A stretch of 64,000 bases of DNA from JACSRF01 sp964504445 (GTDB lineage Bacteria > Chloroflexota > Anaerolineae > Promineifilales > Promineifilaceae): NCBI GenBank assembly GCA_964504445.1, contig CAZDEO010000006.1, positions 40,566-104,565 of the forward strand, given 5' to 3'. Positions 46,222-53,607 of this stretch are shown piece by piece. The notes beneath the pieces were generated by a model that had not been told where the DNA came from, searched no databases, and saw nothing but the letters and a program-made list of their open reading frames with translations. The translations under genes and the position numbers were made by a program. Within the stretch, counting starts at the first letter, position 1. Every line of letters begins with the position of its first letter.

Positions 46222-46434
46222 TTACAGCAGCGTAGCTTTATTTCCTGGTCGCGGATCGTAGCGACTGGCGTATTGTTCCAGTGTTGCCTTGTCTACCAAC
46301 CATTTGTTCCCGAACTTGATAGCTGGCAACTTGCCCTGGCGAATAAGGCGCCGGACAGATTCTGGATGGATATTCAGGCGTTTCCCGACTTCTTGGACGC
46401 CTGCGTAATTTTCAAGCAAGTCTTCTTTCATCAT
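46222..46434 (-). CDS. Excisionase/MerR-type HTH protein upstream of ftsZ
   Basis: 70 residues. YAGVQEVGKRLNIHPESVRRLIRQGKLPAIKFGNKWLVDKATLEQYAS is a HTH_17 (excisionase family) winged helix: helix-turn-helix at about 12-35, then the small beta wing. There is no integrase or phage gene near, so it is a cellular regulator. It lies between memo and ftsZ, in the same direction, with 45 bases to ftsZ. A perfect palindrome lies just upstream of its start, which suggests autoregulation. It may control ftsZ expression; that is inference. Confidence 0.8.
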   Translation of the reverse strand: MMKEDLLENYAGVQEVGKRLNIHPESVRRLIRQGKLPAIKFGNKWLVDKATLEQYASRYDPRPGNKATLL

Positions 46435-46452
46435 GAGCCTATGCGGGATATT

Positions 46453-46526
46453 GCAACAATTGTACTGTTGTAAAAATACAACAAAACTTCATATATGTCA
46501 AGTGCTTTGTTGTAGTTGTTCAACAA
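46453..46526. promoter_or_regulatory. Palindromic operator cluster before the HTH-ftsZ genes
   Basis: A perfect 18-bp palindrome TGTTGTAAAAATACAACA (46466-46483, arms TGTTGTA/TACAACA, 4-base centre), a second inverted repeat TTGTTCAACAA (46516-46526) and further CAACAATTG/TTGTTG half-sites lie within 75 bp upstream of the HTH start. The TTGT half-site spacing fits a dimeric repressor. The region is AT-rich, unlike its surroundings, and should contain the promoter. Confidence 0.65.
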
Positions 46527-46558
46527 TTGGGGCGAGGCGAGATGGTAAACGCGCCGAC

Positions 46559-47779
46559 TTAATCGAGCAGGAGCCCGCATATGGAGACCAGGGAATGATC
46601 TTGCTGGTCGGCGGGGCAGTGGTCATAGGCGATTTGCTGCCCACGGCTGTTTTGCAGGTAGCGCAGCAGCAGGTAAATGGAAGAGAAGCCGCAGATGCGG
46701 TGGCGGTCTTGCACGGCGGCGATTTGCTGGTAGAAGCTGGCAGCGTCGCCTTGCAGGATGGCGTGGATGAGCGCCTGGTCGGTTTGTTGGAGAGTAGCGC
46801 GACGCGCTGCGCCCATGGTGAAGCTATCGCCGAAAGCGGGACCGACGTGGGCCAGGTCTACAGAGGCGACGGCAAGGACTTTGAGGTTCTGGGTTTCGCG
46901 CTGCAAGGTTTGGATAACGGCCGTCAAGCGTGCATCTTCTTCTGGGTGACGGCCGTTGGTGACAAAGTGGTGGAAGGAGCCGCACAGAATGGGCACCATT
47001 GGCCTGGGTGCCATGCCCGCTTCCTGGTAAATGTGATGCAGCCAAACCGCTGAAAGCTCTATGGAATGCTCCTGCTTGTGGTGCAGTTCTTCGGCAAAGG
47101 CCGCTTCAGGGCCAATGGCTTCGGCCAGTTTGTTGATGAGGGGCAGGTGGGTGGGCAGCACGCCATAGGGTGTGGCATAAGCTTGGCGGGTGAGGGTGAT
47201 GGTGCCGTAACTGCCATTGTGGTCGGTACCCAAAATAAGTATCAGGTCAGCCTCTTGTACGGCCGTAGCCGCCCGCCGCCATACCTGCGCATAGACCTTG
47301 CCGCCGCGAGAATAGTCAATGTGGGGGGAGATGATGCCGCGCCCGCGCCAGGGCTGCCAGCCGTTAAGGTTGTCGCCGGTGGCATAACGGTGGAAGAGCT
47401 GGGTGAGTTCTTGGGGATTACCGGGGTAGCTAAGGTTTGCCAGGGCCGGCAAACGGTGGGGCTGGGCGTGGTATTCGTCTAGTAGGGCTTGTTTGGCCTG
47501 GCGGAAACGGCCGTTTTCCAGTAAATAGGCCTGGTCAAGCTGCGCCACCACCTCTTCGATGATAGCCTTATCCACGGGCTCGCCTACGTGGGCGCTAAAA
47601 TCAGCCTGCAAGTCGGCCACGGTGCGGGTGCCATCGCAAAATGCCAGCAGTACTCCTAGTATCTGGGGCACCAGGAGCTGCTGGTTGCTCAGGCGCAGCG
47701 GGTCACCCAGCAGCCACATAGGCTGCCCCTGGTGGGTTACGGGTTCAAAATTGAGGGGGCGCAGTTTGGGATTTGACAT
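46559..47779 (-). CDS. MEMO family protein (AmmeMemoRadiSam system B) with N-terminal extension
   Basis: 406 residues from ATG 47779 (a TTG one codon earlier is less likely). Residues about 110-406 are the MEMO1 fold: GRGIISPHIDYSRGG (metal His), LILILGTDHNGSYG, and HKQEHSIELSAVWLHHIY with the conserved His-Glu-His, then MVPILCGSFHHF. Residues 1-95 are an extra winged-helix-like domain (PqqD-like pattern, LLAFCDGTRTVADLQADF...VVAQLDQAYLLENGRF). The AmmeMemoRadiSam A and radical SAM genes that usually accompany it are not in this window. Function of bacterial MEMO is not settled; a dioxygenase-like role in modification has been proposed for the family. Confidence 0.85.
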   Translation of the reverse strand: MSNPKLRPLNFEPVTHQGQPMWLLGDPLRLSNQQLLVPQILGVLLAFCDGTRTVADLQADFSAHVGEPVDKAIIEEVVAQLDQAYLLENGRFRQAKQALLDEYHAQPHRLPALANLSYPGNPQELTQLFHRYATGDNLNGWQPWRGRGIISPHIDYSRGGKVYAQVWRRAATAVQEADLILILGTDHNGSYGTITLTRQAYATPYGVLPTHLPLINKLAEAIGPEAAFAEELHHKQEHSIELSAVWLHHIYQEAGMAPRPMVPILCGSFHHFVTNGRHPEEDARLTAVIQTLQRETQNLKVLAVASVDLAHVGPAFGDSFTMGAARRATLQQTDQALIHAILQGDAASFYQQIAAVQDRHRICGFSSIYLLLRYLQNSRGQQIAYDHCPADQQDHSLVSICGLLLD

Positions 47780-47860
47780 CAAATTAACACTTGACCATGA
47801 GTATTTAACAACAGTTGGTGGGTTTGTTCTTGGCGTTTGGAGTACCGGGTATTGGCAAAG

Positions 47861-48538
47861 TTAGCCACACAGGGGCGCGAAGCCAAAAGGGCCAAGAAGG
47901 AGTTCCCAAAACGGCCGTAATCCCCCACAGTAGAGTAAACGGCCGTTGTCATAAGCATCTAAAAAAAACAGCGTGGCCGTACACAAAAATGCTGTCACCA
48001 ACAACACCCCGCAGCCCAGCAACAGCGGGTGTATGCGGCGGCGAGAGATAGGCGCTTCTGCCCCATATGCTTCTAGTTCATTTGCCACAGGCGGAAAGTG
48101 GGCAGAAGGAGGGGCGGCTACTGCTACAGGAGACGGTGAAGCGACCACGGGCTGCGCCGCGTACGCTGGCTGGGGTGATGGAAGGACAATTTCTCCGGTA
48201 GGTGTCTCGTCTTCATCAATATACTCTGGGTCTGGCAGATGAAAAGAGAGCACTATCGATTCCCCCAGGTTAATGGTGTCGCGGTTTGCCAGGGGTGTTG
48301 TGCCAGCAATGCGCCGGCCATTCACGAAGGTGCCGTTGGTGCTGCCCAGGTCTTGAATGACATAGGCCTGCACCCCCTGGCGCAAAACTTGCGCATGTTG
48401 GCGTGAAACTTCAGAATCCACAAACACAATATCATTATTGGGACCGCGCCCAATGATGGTAGCTGCTTTGTTTAGCAGATATTGCTGCTGTAAATAAGGG
48501 CCTTGTTCGACGACCAGAAAAGCTGCTTCTTCATTCAT
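47861..48538 (-). CDS. FHA domain membrane protein
   Basis: 225 residues from ATG 48538 (GGAAGGA about 9 bases before); the frame is open 14 codons upstream without a better site. The FHA domain spans about 8-95, with IIGRGPNNDIVFVDSEVSRQHAQV and LGSTNGTFVNGRRI, the pThr-binding loops. A Pro/Ala-rich linker and one membrane helix (about 175-200, LLLGCGVLLVTAFLCTATLFFL) follow. The C-terminal tail is about 25 residues and includes two ACGGCCGT copies. It likely reads a Ser/Thr kinase signal and is transcribed with the MEMO, HTH and ftsZ genes. Confidence 0.85.
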   Translation of the reverse strand: MNEEAAFLVVEQGPYLQQQYLLNKAATIIGRGPNNDIVFVDSEVSRQHAQVLRQGVQAYVIQDLGSTNGTFVNGRRIAGTTPLANRDTINLGESIVLSFHLPDPEYIDEDETPTGEIVLPSPQPAYAAQPVVASPSPVAVAAPPSAHFPPVANELEAYGAEAPISRRRIHPLLLGCGVLLVTAFLCTATLFFLDAYDNGRLLYCGGLRPFWELLLGPFGFAPLCG

Positions 48539-48667
48539 CGTTTTCAATCCTTCCCTGGATTCCGGGTTCATACGCCCCACATTTTACCACCTTTCCCCCC
48601 GCAAACGGCAAAAATCGCCAAGATACTTTATAATGAATCCGTATTGATTTAGCCAGAGAGGCAAATT

Positions 48668-49789
48668 ATGAGCGAACATGCTTTAGTTGACATAAACAAT
48701 GCGGATGCCGCTAGCTTGGCTAATCTGCCGGGTATTGGCGAGGTGCTGGCCGTGCGCATTATTGAGTATCGCGAAACGGTACACCCTTTTGAAGAAATTA
48801 TGGAGCTAACGGCCGTTCCCGGCATTTCCGAGCGCATGGTGCGGCAGATTGAAGATCAGATTATGGTTAGCCAAAGGCCTGCGGTGATGATTGAGGTAGA
48901 GACAGAGACAGAGACAGAGACAGAGGGGGGTGAACCCGCTCAGGAAATGATAACGGCCGTTACCCAGTCAAAAGCAGCACCTGAGCTAGAAACGCAGGCG
49001 GAGCCTGCAGAAGATGTGGAGGAAATGGAACCCCAAAACCTGACAGAACCAGCCCCAGAAGTTGCGCCAGAACCAGAAGCGGCCAGGCGCGGGGTTTCTT
49101 CTGTGCCGACGGTGACGGCCCCTGCGGCTACCCCGCCAGTGGTGGCCCCATCCCAGCGGCGTGGCTGTGTGCTGGTTTTGCTGGGTTCATTGCTAGGCGC
49201 ATTTTTGGGAATGGCCCTTACCTTGGCTGTGCTGGCGGCGTTGAATGACGGCCGTTTACAATTTAGCCAGGAAGCCGGTCGCCTGCGGGGCGAGGTGGGG
49301 ACACTACAGCAAAGCCAGGTTACCCTGCAAACCCAGTTGAGTACAGCTGAAGCCCAGGCCGCTGTGGCGGGGCAGCAGTTAGACAACTACCTTCCGCTAA
49401 TTGAGACCATGGCCACGCGACAAGGCGACCTCCTGACGGCCCAGGCCACTGCCCAGGCCGGGTTGGCTAACCTGGGCGCAAATTTAGCCGAGATAGAAGA
49501 GGAAACGGCCGTGCTGGCCGAACGGGTAGAAAACGTAGCCGCTGCTGCCGAAGCCTTTGAGGTCTTTTTGAGCGGGCTGCGCGCCCTGTTGACCGAATTA
49601 GACGTGAGCGAGGCTGTACCGCTCACCGGCACAGTGACGGTTACCCCGACGCCCCCACTGCCCGGCGAGCTGTCCACAACCACTCCCAGACAGGTGACGC
49701 CTGGCAGTTCGCTCACGCCTACACTGGTTCCTACCCGCACACCGCGCCCCACAGCAACACCCATCGGGCAGCCCACCACCGAAAGCTAG
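48668..49789 (+). CDS. Helix-hairpin-helix / coiled-coil membrane protein
   Basis: 373 residues. The N-terminus (5-70) is a ComEA-type double helix-hairpin-helix: VDINNADAASLANLPGIGEVLAVRIIEYR and ELTAVPGISERMVRQIE. An acidic stretch with TETETETE (encoded by four GACAGA hexamers), a Pro-rich linker, one membrane helix (about 170-195, GCVLVLLGSLLGAFLGMALTL) and a long coiled coil (about 205-300) follow, ending in a Thr/Pro-rich tail. ComEA in other bacteria binds DNA outside the cell; here the HhH is before the only membrane span, so it should be cytoplasmic. GAGAGGC precedes the ATG. Pairs with the next gene, which also has a span plus coiled coil. Confidence 0.78.
   Translation: MSEHALVDINNADAASLANLPGIGEVLAVRIIEYRETVHPFEEIMELTAVPGISERMVRQIEDQIMVSQRPAVMIEVETETETETEGGEPAQEMITAVTQSKAAPELETQAEPAEDVEEMEPQNLTEPAPEVAPEPEAARRGVSSVPTVTAPAATPPVVAPSQRRGCVLVLLGSLLGAFLGMALTLAVLAALNDGRLQFSQEAGRLRGEVGTLQQSQVTLQTQLSTAEAQAAVAGQQLDNYLPLIETMATRQGDLLTAQATAQAGLANLGANLAEIEEETAVLAERVENVAAAAEAFEVFLSGLRALLTELDVSEAVPLTGTVTVTPTPPLPGELSTTTPRQVTPGSSLTPTLVPTRTPRPTATPIGQPTTES
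48901..48924 (+). repeat. Hexanucleotide microsatellite (GACAGA x4)
   Basis: Four perfect copies of GACAGA inside the HhH gene encode Thr-Glu repeats. Length changes by slippage would alter the acidic linker by two residues per unit without changing frame. Confidence 0.85.
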
Positions 49790-49857
49790 CGCTAAAGCGC
49801 GCGCGAGGAAAACCAACCTGCTTCCTCTCGCTCCAGCCATGTTTGAAGGAGTTTTTT

Positions 49858-50790
49858 ATGAGCACAAATGATACCAACCCGCCCGGTTTTGGCCGCCGTT
49901 TGCTGCGCGCCTTCTTCGTCACCCTGTTTACGCTGGCCCTGTTGTTAGTCCTGGTTGTGGCCGGGTATTTGGGCTATCGAGAATTACAGCGTTCTTTTGA
50001 TAGTGTGACTACCCGCATTAGCGCCAATGAGCAGTCGTTGGCCTTGCTGCGGGAAAACATGAATGACCTTATTGCTCAAAACCCAGCGCGAACGGGGCAG
50101 ATTGCAGATTTGCAGGGGGATTTGGCGGCCCTTGATGCAAGGCTGGTGAACTTGCAGGTAGCCTTAATGGACCAGGAAACGGCCGTTGCTGACCTATCCT
50201 CCGCCGATGAAGCCCTGGCCACTCGGGCTACCAATCTGGAAGACGGCCTGACCGCCCTGCAAAACGACCTCATCACTAACACCACCCAGCTAGACACCCT
50301 GGGTGGTGAGCTTGATGCCGTGCGCGCCGAAGCCGTCCAGTTGGGCCAACAGGTAGCGGGCCTGGAGCAGTCCGCCATCACGGCCGCTTTCCAAGCCAGC
50401 GCGGCCATTGACACCAGCCAGGTGGTGACCCTGACAGTAGGCGAAGTGCAAGACACCCTGGTGCTGTTTCGCGCCTGGGAACTGGTGACCCGCGCCCGGC
50501 TGCGCTTGTTGGAGAGTAATTTGGGGCTGGCTACCGATGACATCCAGCTGGCTGCTGGCGTGGTGGCGGCATTGGCGACTACCTTCCCGGAAGAGCAGGC
50601 GGTGCTGCTGGCCCAGGCGCAAAGCCGGCTAGCCCAGGCGCTGGCCAATTTGCCGGGCAACCCGGGCGGGGCGGCCTTGGACCTGGAGCAGGCGTGGAAT
50701 GAGCTGGATGCTGTGCTGGCGCTGCGCATTGCCCTGCCGGAACTGCCCCCCACGCCAGAACCGACGCCCACGCCCACCCCTGAGCCATAG
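49858..50790 (+). CDS. Coiled-coil single-span membrane protein
   Basis: 310 residues from ATG 49858, preceded by GAAGGAG; the TTG five codons upstream is not needed. One membrane helix (about 20-42, LFTLALLLVLVVAGYLGYRE) is followed by a long heptad-rich coiled coil (about 45-175, with repeated A-x-x-x-L-x-x-L blocks) and a helical domain (about 180-295). The tail is PTPEPTPTPTPEP. Same topology as the preceding gene's second half, so the two may form a complex at the membrane. Function unknown. Confidence 0.72.
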   Translation: MSTNDTNPPGFGRRLLRAFFVTLFTLALLLVLVVAGYLGYRELQRSFDSVTTRISANEQSLALLRENMNDLIAQNPARTGQIADLQGDLAALDARLVNLQVALMDQETAVADLSSADEALATRATNLEDGLTALQNDLITNTTQLDTLGGELDAVRAEAVQLGQQVAGLEQSAITAAFQASAAIDTSQVVTLTVGEVQDTLVLFRAWELVTRARLRLLESNLGLATDDIQLAAGVVAALATTFPEEQAVLLAQAQSRLAQALANLPGNPGGAALDLEQAWNELDAVLALRIALPELPPTPEPTPTPTPEP

Positions 50791-50794
50791 GCAG

Positions 50795-51184
50795 TCAGGT
50801 GGGCTGCCAGGGGCCAGTTACCCTGACGGCCTCGTCGTCGCCGGGCCAGGGGGGCATGGTGATGGCTACGGCCGTGAGCGGCGTGGCCCCCAATGCGCGC
50901 AACTGAAAGTGGGTGCCTACGGGGATGGTGAGGGATAAACCGGCGGTTAGCGGCACTATTTCTGCCTGCTTGCCCTGCTTGCGCCACATTTCTCCCGCGC
51001 CGGAGAGGATGTACCAGATTTCGCTAACGGTGCGGTGGGTGACGGCCACGGCCGTTTGGCCGCCAGGCAATGAGAAGTGGGCCATGCTGCCCCCCGGCAG
51101 CGCCAGCAAAATCCGCACGTCAGACCCGTCGGGAGCCGTGACGTCAGGCGTGGCGGGCAGCATCTTGGTTTGGAAGGCAGTCAT
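50795..51184 (-). CDS. Small cupin domain protein
   Basis: 129 residues from ATG 51184, which has GGGAG upstream and overlaps the stop of the previous gene as TGATG. The frame is open 32 codons earlier but those belong to the neighbour's region. Cupin motif 1 reads VTHRTVSEIWYILSGAGEMW and motif 2 region PLTAGLSLTIPVGTHFQLRA, with His and Glu ligands in place. Probably a metal-binding single-domain cupin (isomerase or sensor). Translationally coupled to the 176-residue protein. Confidence 0.8.
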   Translation of the reverse strand: MTAFQTKMLPATPDVTAPDGSDVRILLALPGGSMAHFSLPGGQTAVAVTHRTVSEIWYILSGAGEMWRKQGKQAEIVPLTAGLSLTIPVGTHFQLRALGATPLTAVAITMPPWPGDDEAVRVTGPWQPT

Positions 51185-51714
51185 CAAACACTCCCATTTG
51201 TTTCTGAAGCTGTGGCATCTACTTCCTGGCGCAATGCCTGCACGAAAGCTAGCAGTTCTGCGCCATCTGGTTCCAGCCAAAAGCCCGGCCCTGAATGCCA
51301 GAAATCTGAGTCGCGCAGGTAAGCGGCCGAAAGCCCGGCAAAGAATTCGTAATTGGCGCGGGTTACTTGCACGGCCGTTTCGCCTGTGGAGTCAGTGTAA
51401 GACCATTCGCGGCGCTGGACGTTGAGGAGCAGATGTGGGCAGGCCATGTTGTCGAAGCCCGTGACCATGTGTCCTTTTCCGTGCAGAATCATTTCCTCGA
51501 CGCTGATGATCCAACTGCGCAAGGAATCGGTGAAGACCACAATTTCATCCGTGAGCCATTCCTCATTGCCCAGGGTTTGCTGGAACAACAGGCGTAGAAG
51601 CCCTAAATCGCTGTTCATGCCCACGGGACCATCGTTAATAAAGCCCTGATGGGGTAATTCGGCCAGCACTTCTAAGGTGAAGGTTAAGTTGTCGTCAATG
51701 GTTAATGATGCCAA
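51184..51714 (-). CDS. Hypothetical protein coupled to the cupin
   Basis: 176 residues, no signal sequence or membrane span. It starts with MASLTIDDNLTFTLEVLAELPHQGFINDGPVG and has a mixed alpha/beta composition with many Trp and acidic residues. I do not recognise the family. AAGGAGG lies before the ATG. Its stop overlaps the cupin start (TGATG), so the two products are made together and may act together. Confidence 0.65.
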   Translation of the reverse strand: MASLTIDDNLTFTLEVLAELPHQGFINDGPVGMNSDLGLLRLLFQQTLGNEEWLTDEIVVFTDSLRSWIISVEEMILHGKGHMVTGFDNMACPHLLLNVQRREWSYTDSTGETAVQVTRANYEFFAGLSAAYLRDSDFWHSGPGFWLEPDGAELLAFVQALRQEVDATASETNGSV

Positions 51715-51749
51715 GGGGACCTCCTTACTCTAAGTTGACATTTTGGCGC

Positions 51750-51783
51750 AAAAACGGCCGTCCTGTGCAGAACGGCCGTTTTT
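51750..51783. terminator. Bidirectional terminator built from two ACGGCCGT copies
   Basis: AAAAACGGCCGT (51750-51761) and ACGGCCGTTTTT (51772-51783) form a 12-bp stem with a 10-base loop and T-runs on both strands. It follows the tRNA-Arg gene in its direction of transcription, exactly as the similar element follows tRNA-Val. Confidence 0.88.
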
Positions 51784-51800
51784 GCTGCTATCAAGTTGAG

Positions 51801-51872
51801 TGCCCCTGCCGTGACTCGAACACGGGCTTCCGGCTTCGGAGGCCGACGCTCTATCCACTGAGCTACAGGGGC
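51801..51872 (-). tRNA. tRNA-Arg (anticodon CCG)
   Basis: Reading the minus strand: acceptor GCCCCTG/CAGGGGC, D-arm GCTC/GAGC, anticodon arm TCGGC-CTCCGAA-GCCGG (anticodon CCG, reads CGG), T-arm CCGTG-TTCGAGT-CACGG, discriminator A. CCA is not encoded, in contrast to the tRNA-Val in this window. A terminator follows about 17 bases after the 3' end. Confidence 0.96.
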
Positions 51873-51885
51873 CAAAAGCGAGTTG

Positions 51886-51914
51886 ATTTTGCCATAGAGA
51901 GGGGGGAAAGTCAA
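51886..51914 (-). promoter_or_regulatory. Putative tRNA-Arg promoter
   Basis: Minus strand TTGACT (51909-51914), 17-base spacer, CAAAAT (51886-51891). The -35 box is good, the -10 box weaker. Predicted start about 6 bases before the tRNA. Confidence 0.55.
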
Positions 51915-51989
51915 CCGTAGGCCGTAATCCGTAATCGGTAATCCGTAATCGGTTCACGGTCTACGGTTCACGGTCTACGGTTCACGGTT
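51915..51989. repeat. Degenerate tandem words, CCGTAAT/CGGTTCA family
   Basis: The gap between malQ and the tRNA-Arg promoter is filled with CCGTAAT x4 (one as CGGTAAT), then CGGTTCA and CGGTCTA alternating five times. Each word is 7 bp. The same word family occurs at 18768-18841 and 58460-58549. Confidence 0.85.
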
Positions 51990-53540
51990 CTACTCCGCTT
52001 CCGCCTCAATGGTGACTTCAGCTACTTCCTCCTGGGAGGGGATACGGCCGTACAGTTCTGTCAGCTCATGTAAGCGGGCCGTCATGCTGGGGTGCAGCAT
52101 TTCTGGCGTGTAGCGCCAGCGCCAGTAGCCGCCTGTTTTGCCGGGGAAGTTCATGCGTGCTTCTGTACCCAGCGCCATCAGGTCTTGCATGGTAGCCACG
52201 GCCGTGTCCGCCACCGACATCCACGCCAGGCGAATCATATCCCAGGCAATGTTACGGCCGTCCACTCCCAAATAGCGACGTACGTGGTCCCGTTCCCACT
52301 CATCGGCGCTGTTGTACCAGCCCACCGTCGTGTCGTTGTCGTGGGTGCCGGTGTACACCACACAGTTAGGGGTCTGAAAATTATGGGGCAAAAAGCCGCT
52401 GTTGCGCTCGCCGCCAAAGGCAAACTGCAAAATCTTCATCCCCGGAAAATCAAAGCCATCCCGCAACGCCCGCACTTCCGGCGTAATCACCCCCAAATCT
52501 TCAGCAATAATGGGCAGGTCGCCCAACTGCGCGTGCATTTTTTCAAAGAAATCCGCCCCCGGGCCTTTCACCCAGCGCCCTTTGATAGCCGTCGGTTCTT
52601 CAGCTGGGATTTCCCAATAGGCATCGAAACCGCGAAAATGGTCAATACGCACAATGTCGGCCTGGGTGAAGGTCATTTCCAGCCGCTTGACCCACCAGGC
52701 ATAGTTGTTTTTGGCCATGCGCGGCCAGCGGTACAGCGGGTTACCCCAGCGCTGCCCGGTGGCGCTGAAATAATCCGGCGGAACCCCGGCAATAAACTGC
52801 GGCGAGCCGTCTTCATTCAGAAAGAACAGGTCTGGGTTAGCCCACACATCAGCGCTGTCGTAGGCTACAAAAATGGGAATGTCGCCCACAATTTTGACGC
52901 CCCGCTCGTTGGCGTACTGCTTCAATGCCAGCCACTGGCGAAAGAAAAGGAACTGTAAAAATTTATGGCGTTCTATGTCGTCTGCCAGCCGGGCCGACCA
53001 ATCGGCCATGGCTTCTGGTTCGCGGCGGGCAATATCGGCGGGCCAGGTGTTCCATACGCCGCCTTCGCGGTCCGCATGGTAACTTTTAACGGCCATGAAG
53101 AGGGCAAAGTCTTCCAGCCAATATTCCTGGTCTATGCAGAACGCATCAAAAGCAGCACGCTGCTCGGCGGTGCCATGAGTGCGGAAGTGTTGGTAGGCTT
53201 GAGCGAGCAGGCTTTCTTTGTAAGTGATGACGGGACCGTAATCGACGAGATCCTTGGGGAAGGGGGGGACGTAGGTAACGGCCGTTTCCGGCAAAAATCC
53301 CTCGGCAACCAACCTGTCCGGGCTAATCAGCAGCGGATTCCCCGCAAAGGCCGAAAAACATTGGTAGGGCGAATCCCCATAACCCGTGGGTCCCAGCGGC
53401 AAAATTTGCCACAGCGCTTGCCGCGCTGCCACCAAAAAATCCACAAAACGATATGCCGCATCCCCAAAATCCCCCACGCCATACCGGCTGGGAAACGACG
53501 TAGGATGCACCAAAACTCCAGAAGAGCGTACGAATCTCAT
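51990..53540 (-). CDS. malQ: 4-alpha-glucanotransferase
   Basis: 516 residues, standard for MalQ (GH77). SGVLVHPTSFPSRYGVGDFGDAAYRFVDFL is the conserved N-terminus; IVRIDHFRGFDAYWEIPA holds the nucleophile Asp, IIAEDLGVITPEV the acid/base Glu, and TGTHDNDTTVGWY the third catalytic Asp. It transfers maltodextrin segments between glucan chains. The glycogen synthase gene is 67 bases upstream on the same strand, so the pair supports glycogen metabolism. Confidence 0.97.
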   Translation of the reverse strand: MRFVRSSGVLVHPTSFPSRYGVGDFGDAAYRFVDFLVAARQALWQILPLGPTGYGDSPYQCFSAFAGNPLLISPDRLVAEGFLPETAVTYVPPFPKDLVDYGPVITYKESLLAQAYQHFRTHGTAEQRAAFDAFCIDQEYWLEDFALFMAVKSYHADREGGVWNTWPADIARREPEAMADWSARLADDIERHKFLQFLFFRQWLALKQYANERGVKIVGDIPIFVAYDSADVWANPDLFFLNEDGSPQFIAGVPPDYFSATGQRWGNPLYRWPRMAKNNYAWWVKRLEMTFTQADIVRIDHFRGFDAYWEIPAEEPTAIKGRWVKGPGADFFEKMHAQLGDLPIIAEDLGVITPEVRALRDGFDFPGMKILQFAFGGERNSGFLPHNFQTPNCVVYTGTHDNDTTVGWYNSADEWERDHVRRYLGVDGRNIAWDMIRLAWMSVADTAVATMQDLMALGTEARMNFPGKTGGYWRWRYTPEMLHPSMTARLHELTELYGRIPSQEEVAEVTIEAEAE

Positions 53541-53607
53541 AATAAGTCCTTTTAGCTTGTCAGCTTTTTAGCTTCAATCTCCAATCGCTAATCCCCATTC
53601 CCCATTC

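Noticed and set aside
46222..46434. Prophage excisionase
   Set aside because: No integrase, attachment site or phage genes nearby; position next to ftsZ suggests a cellular regulator.
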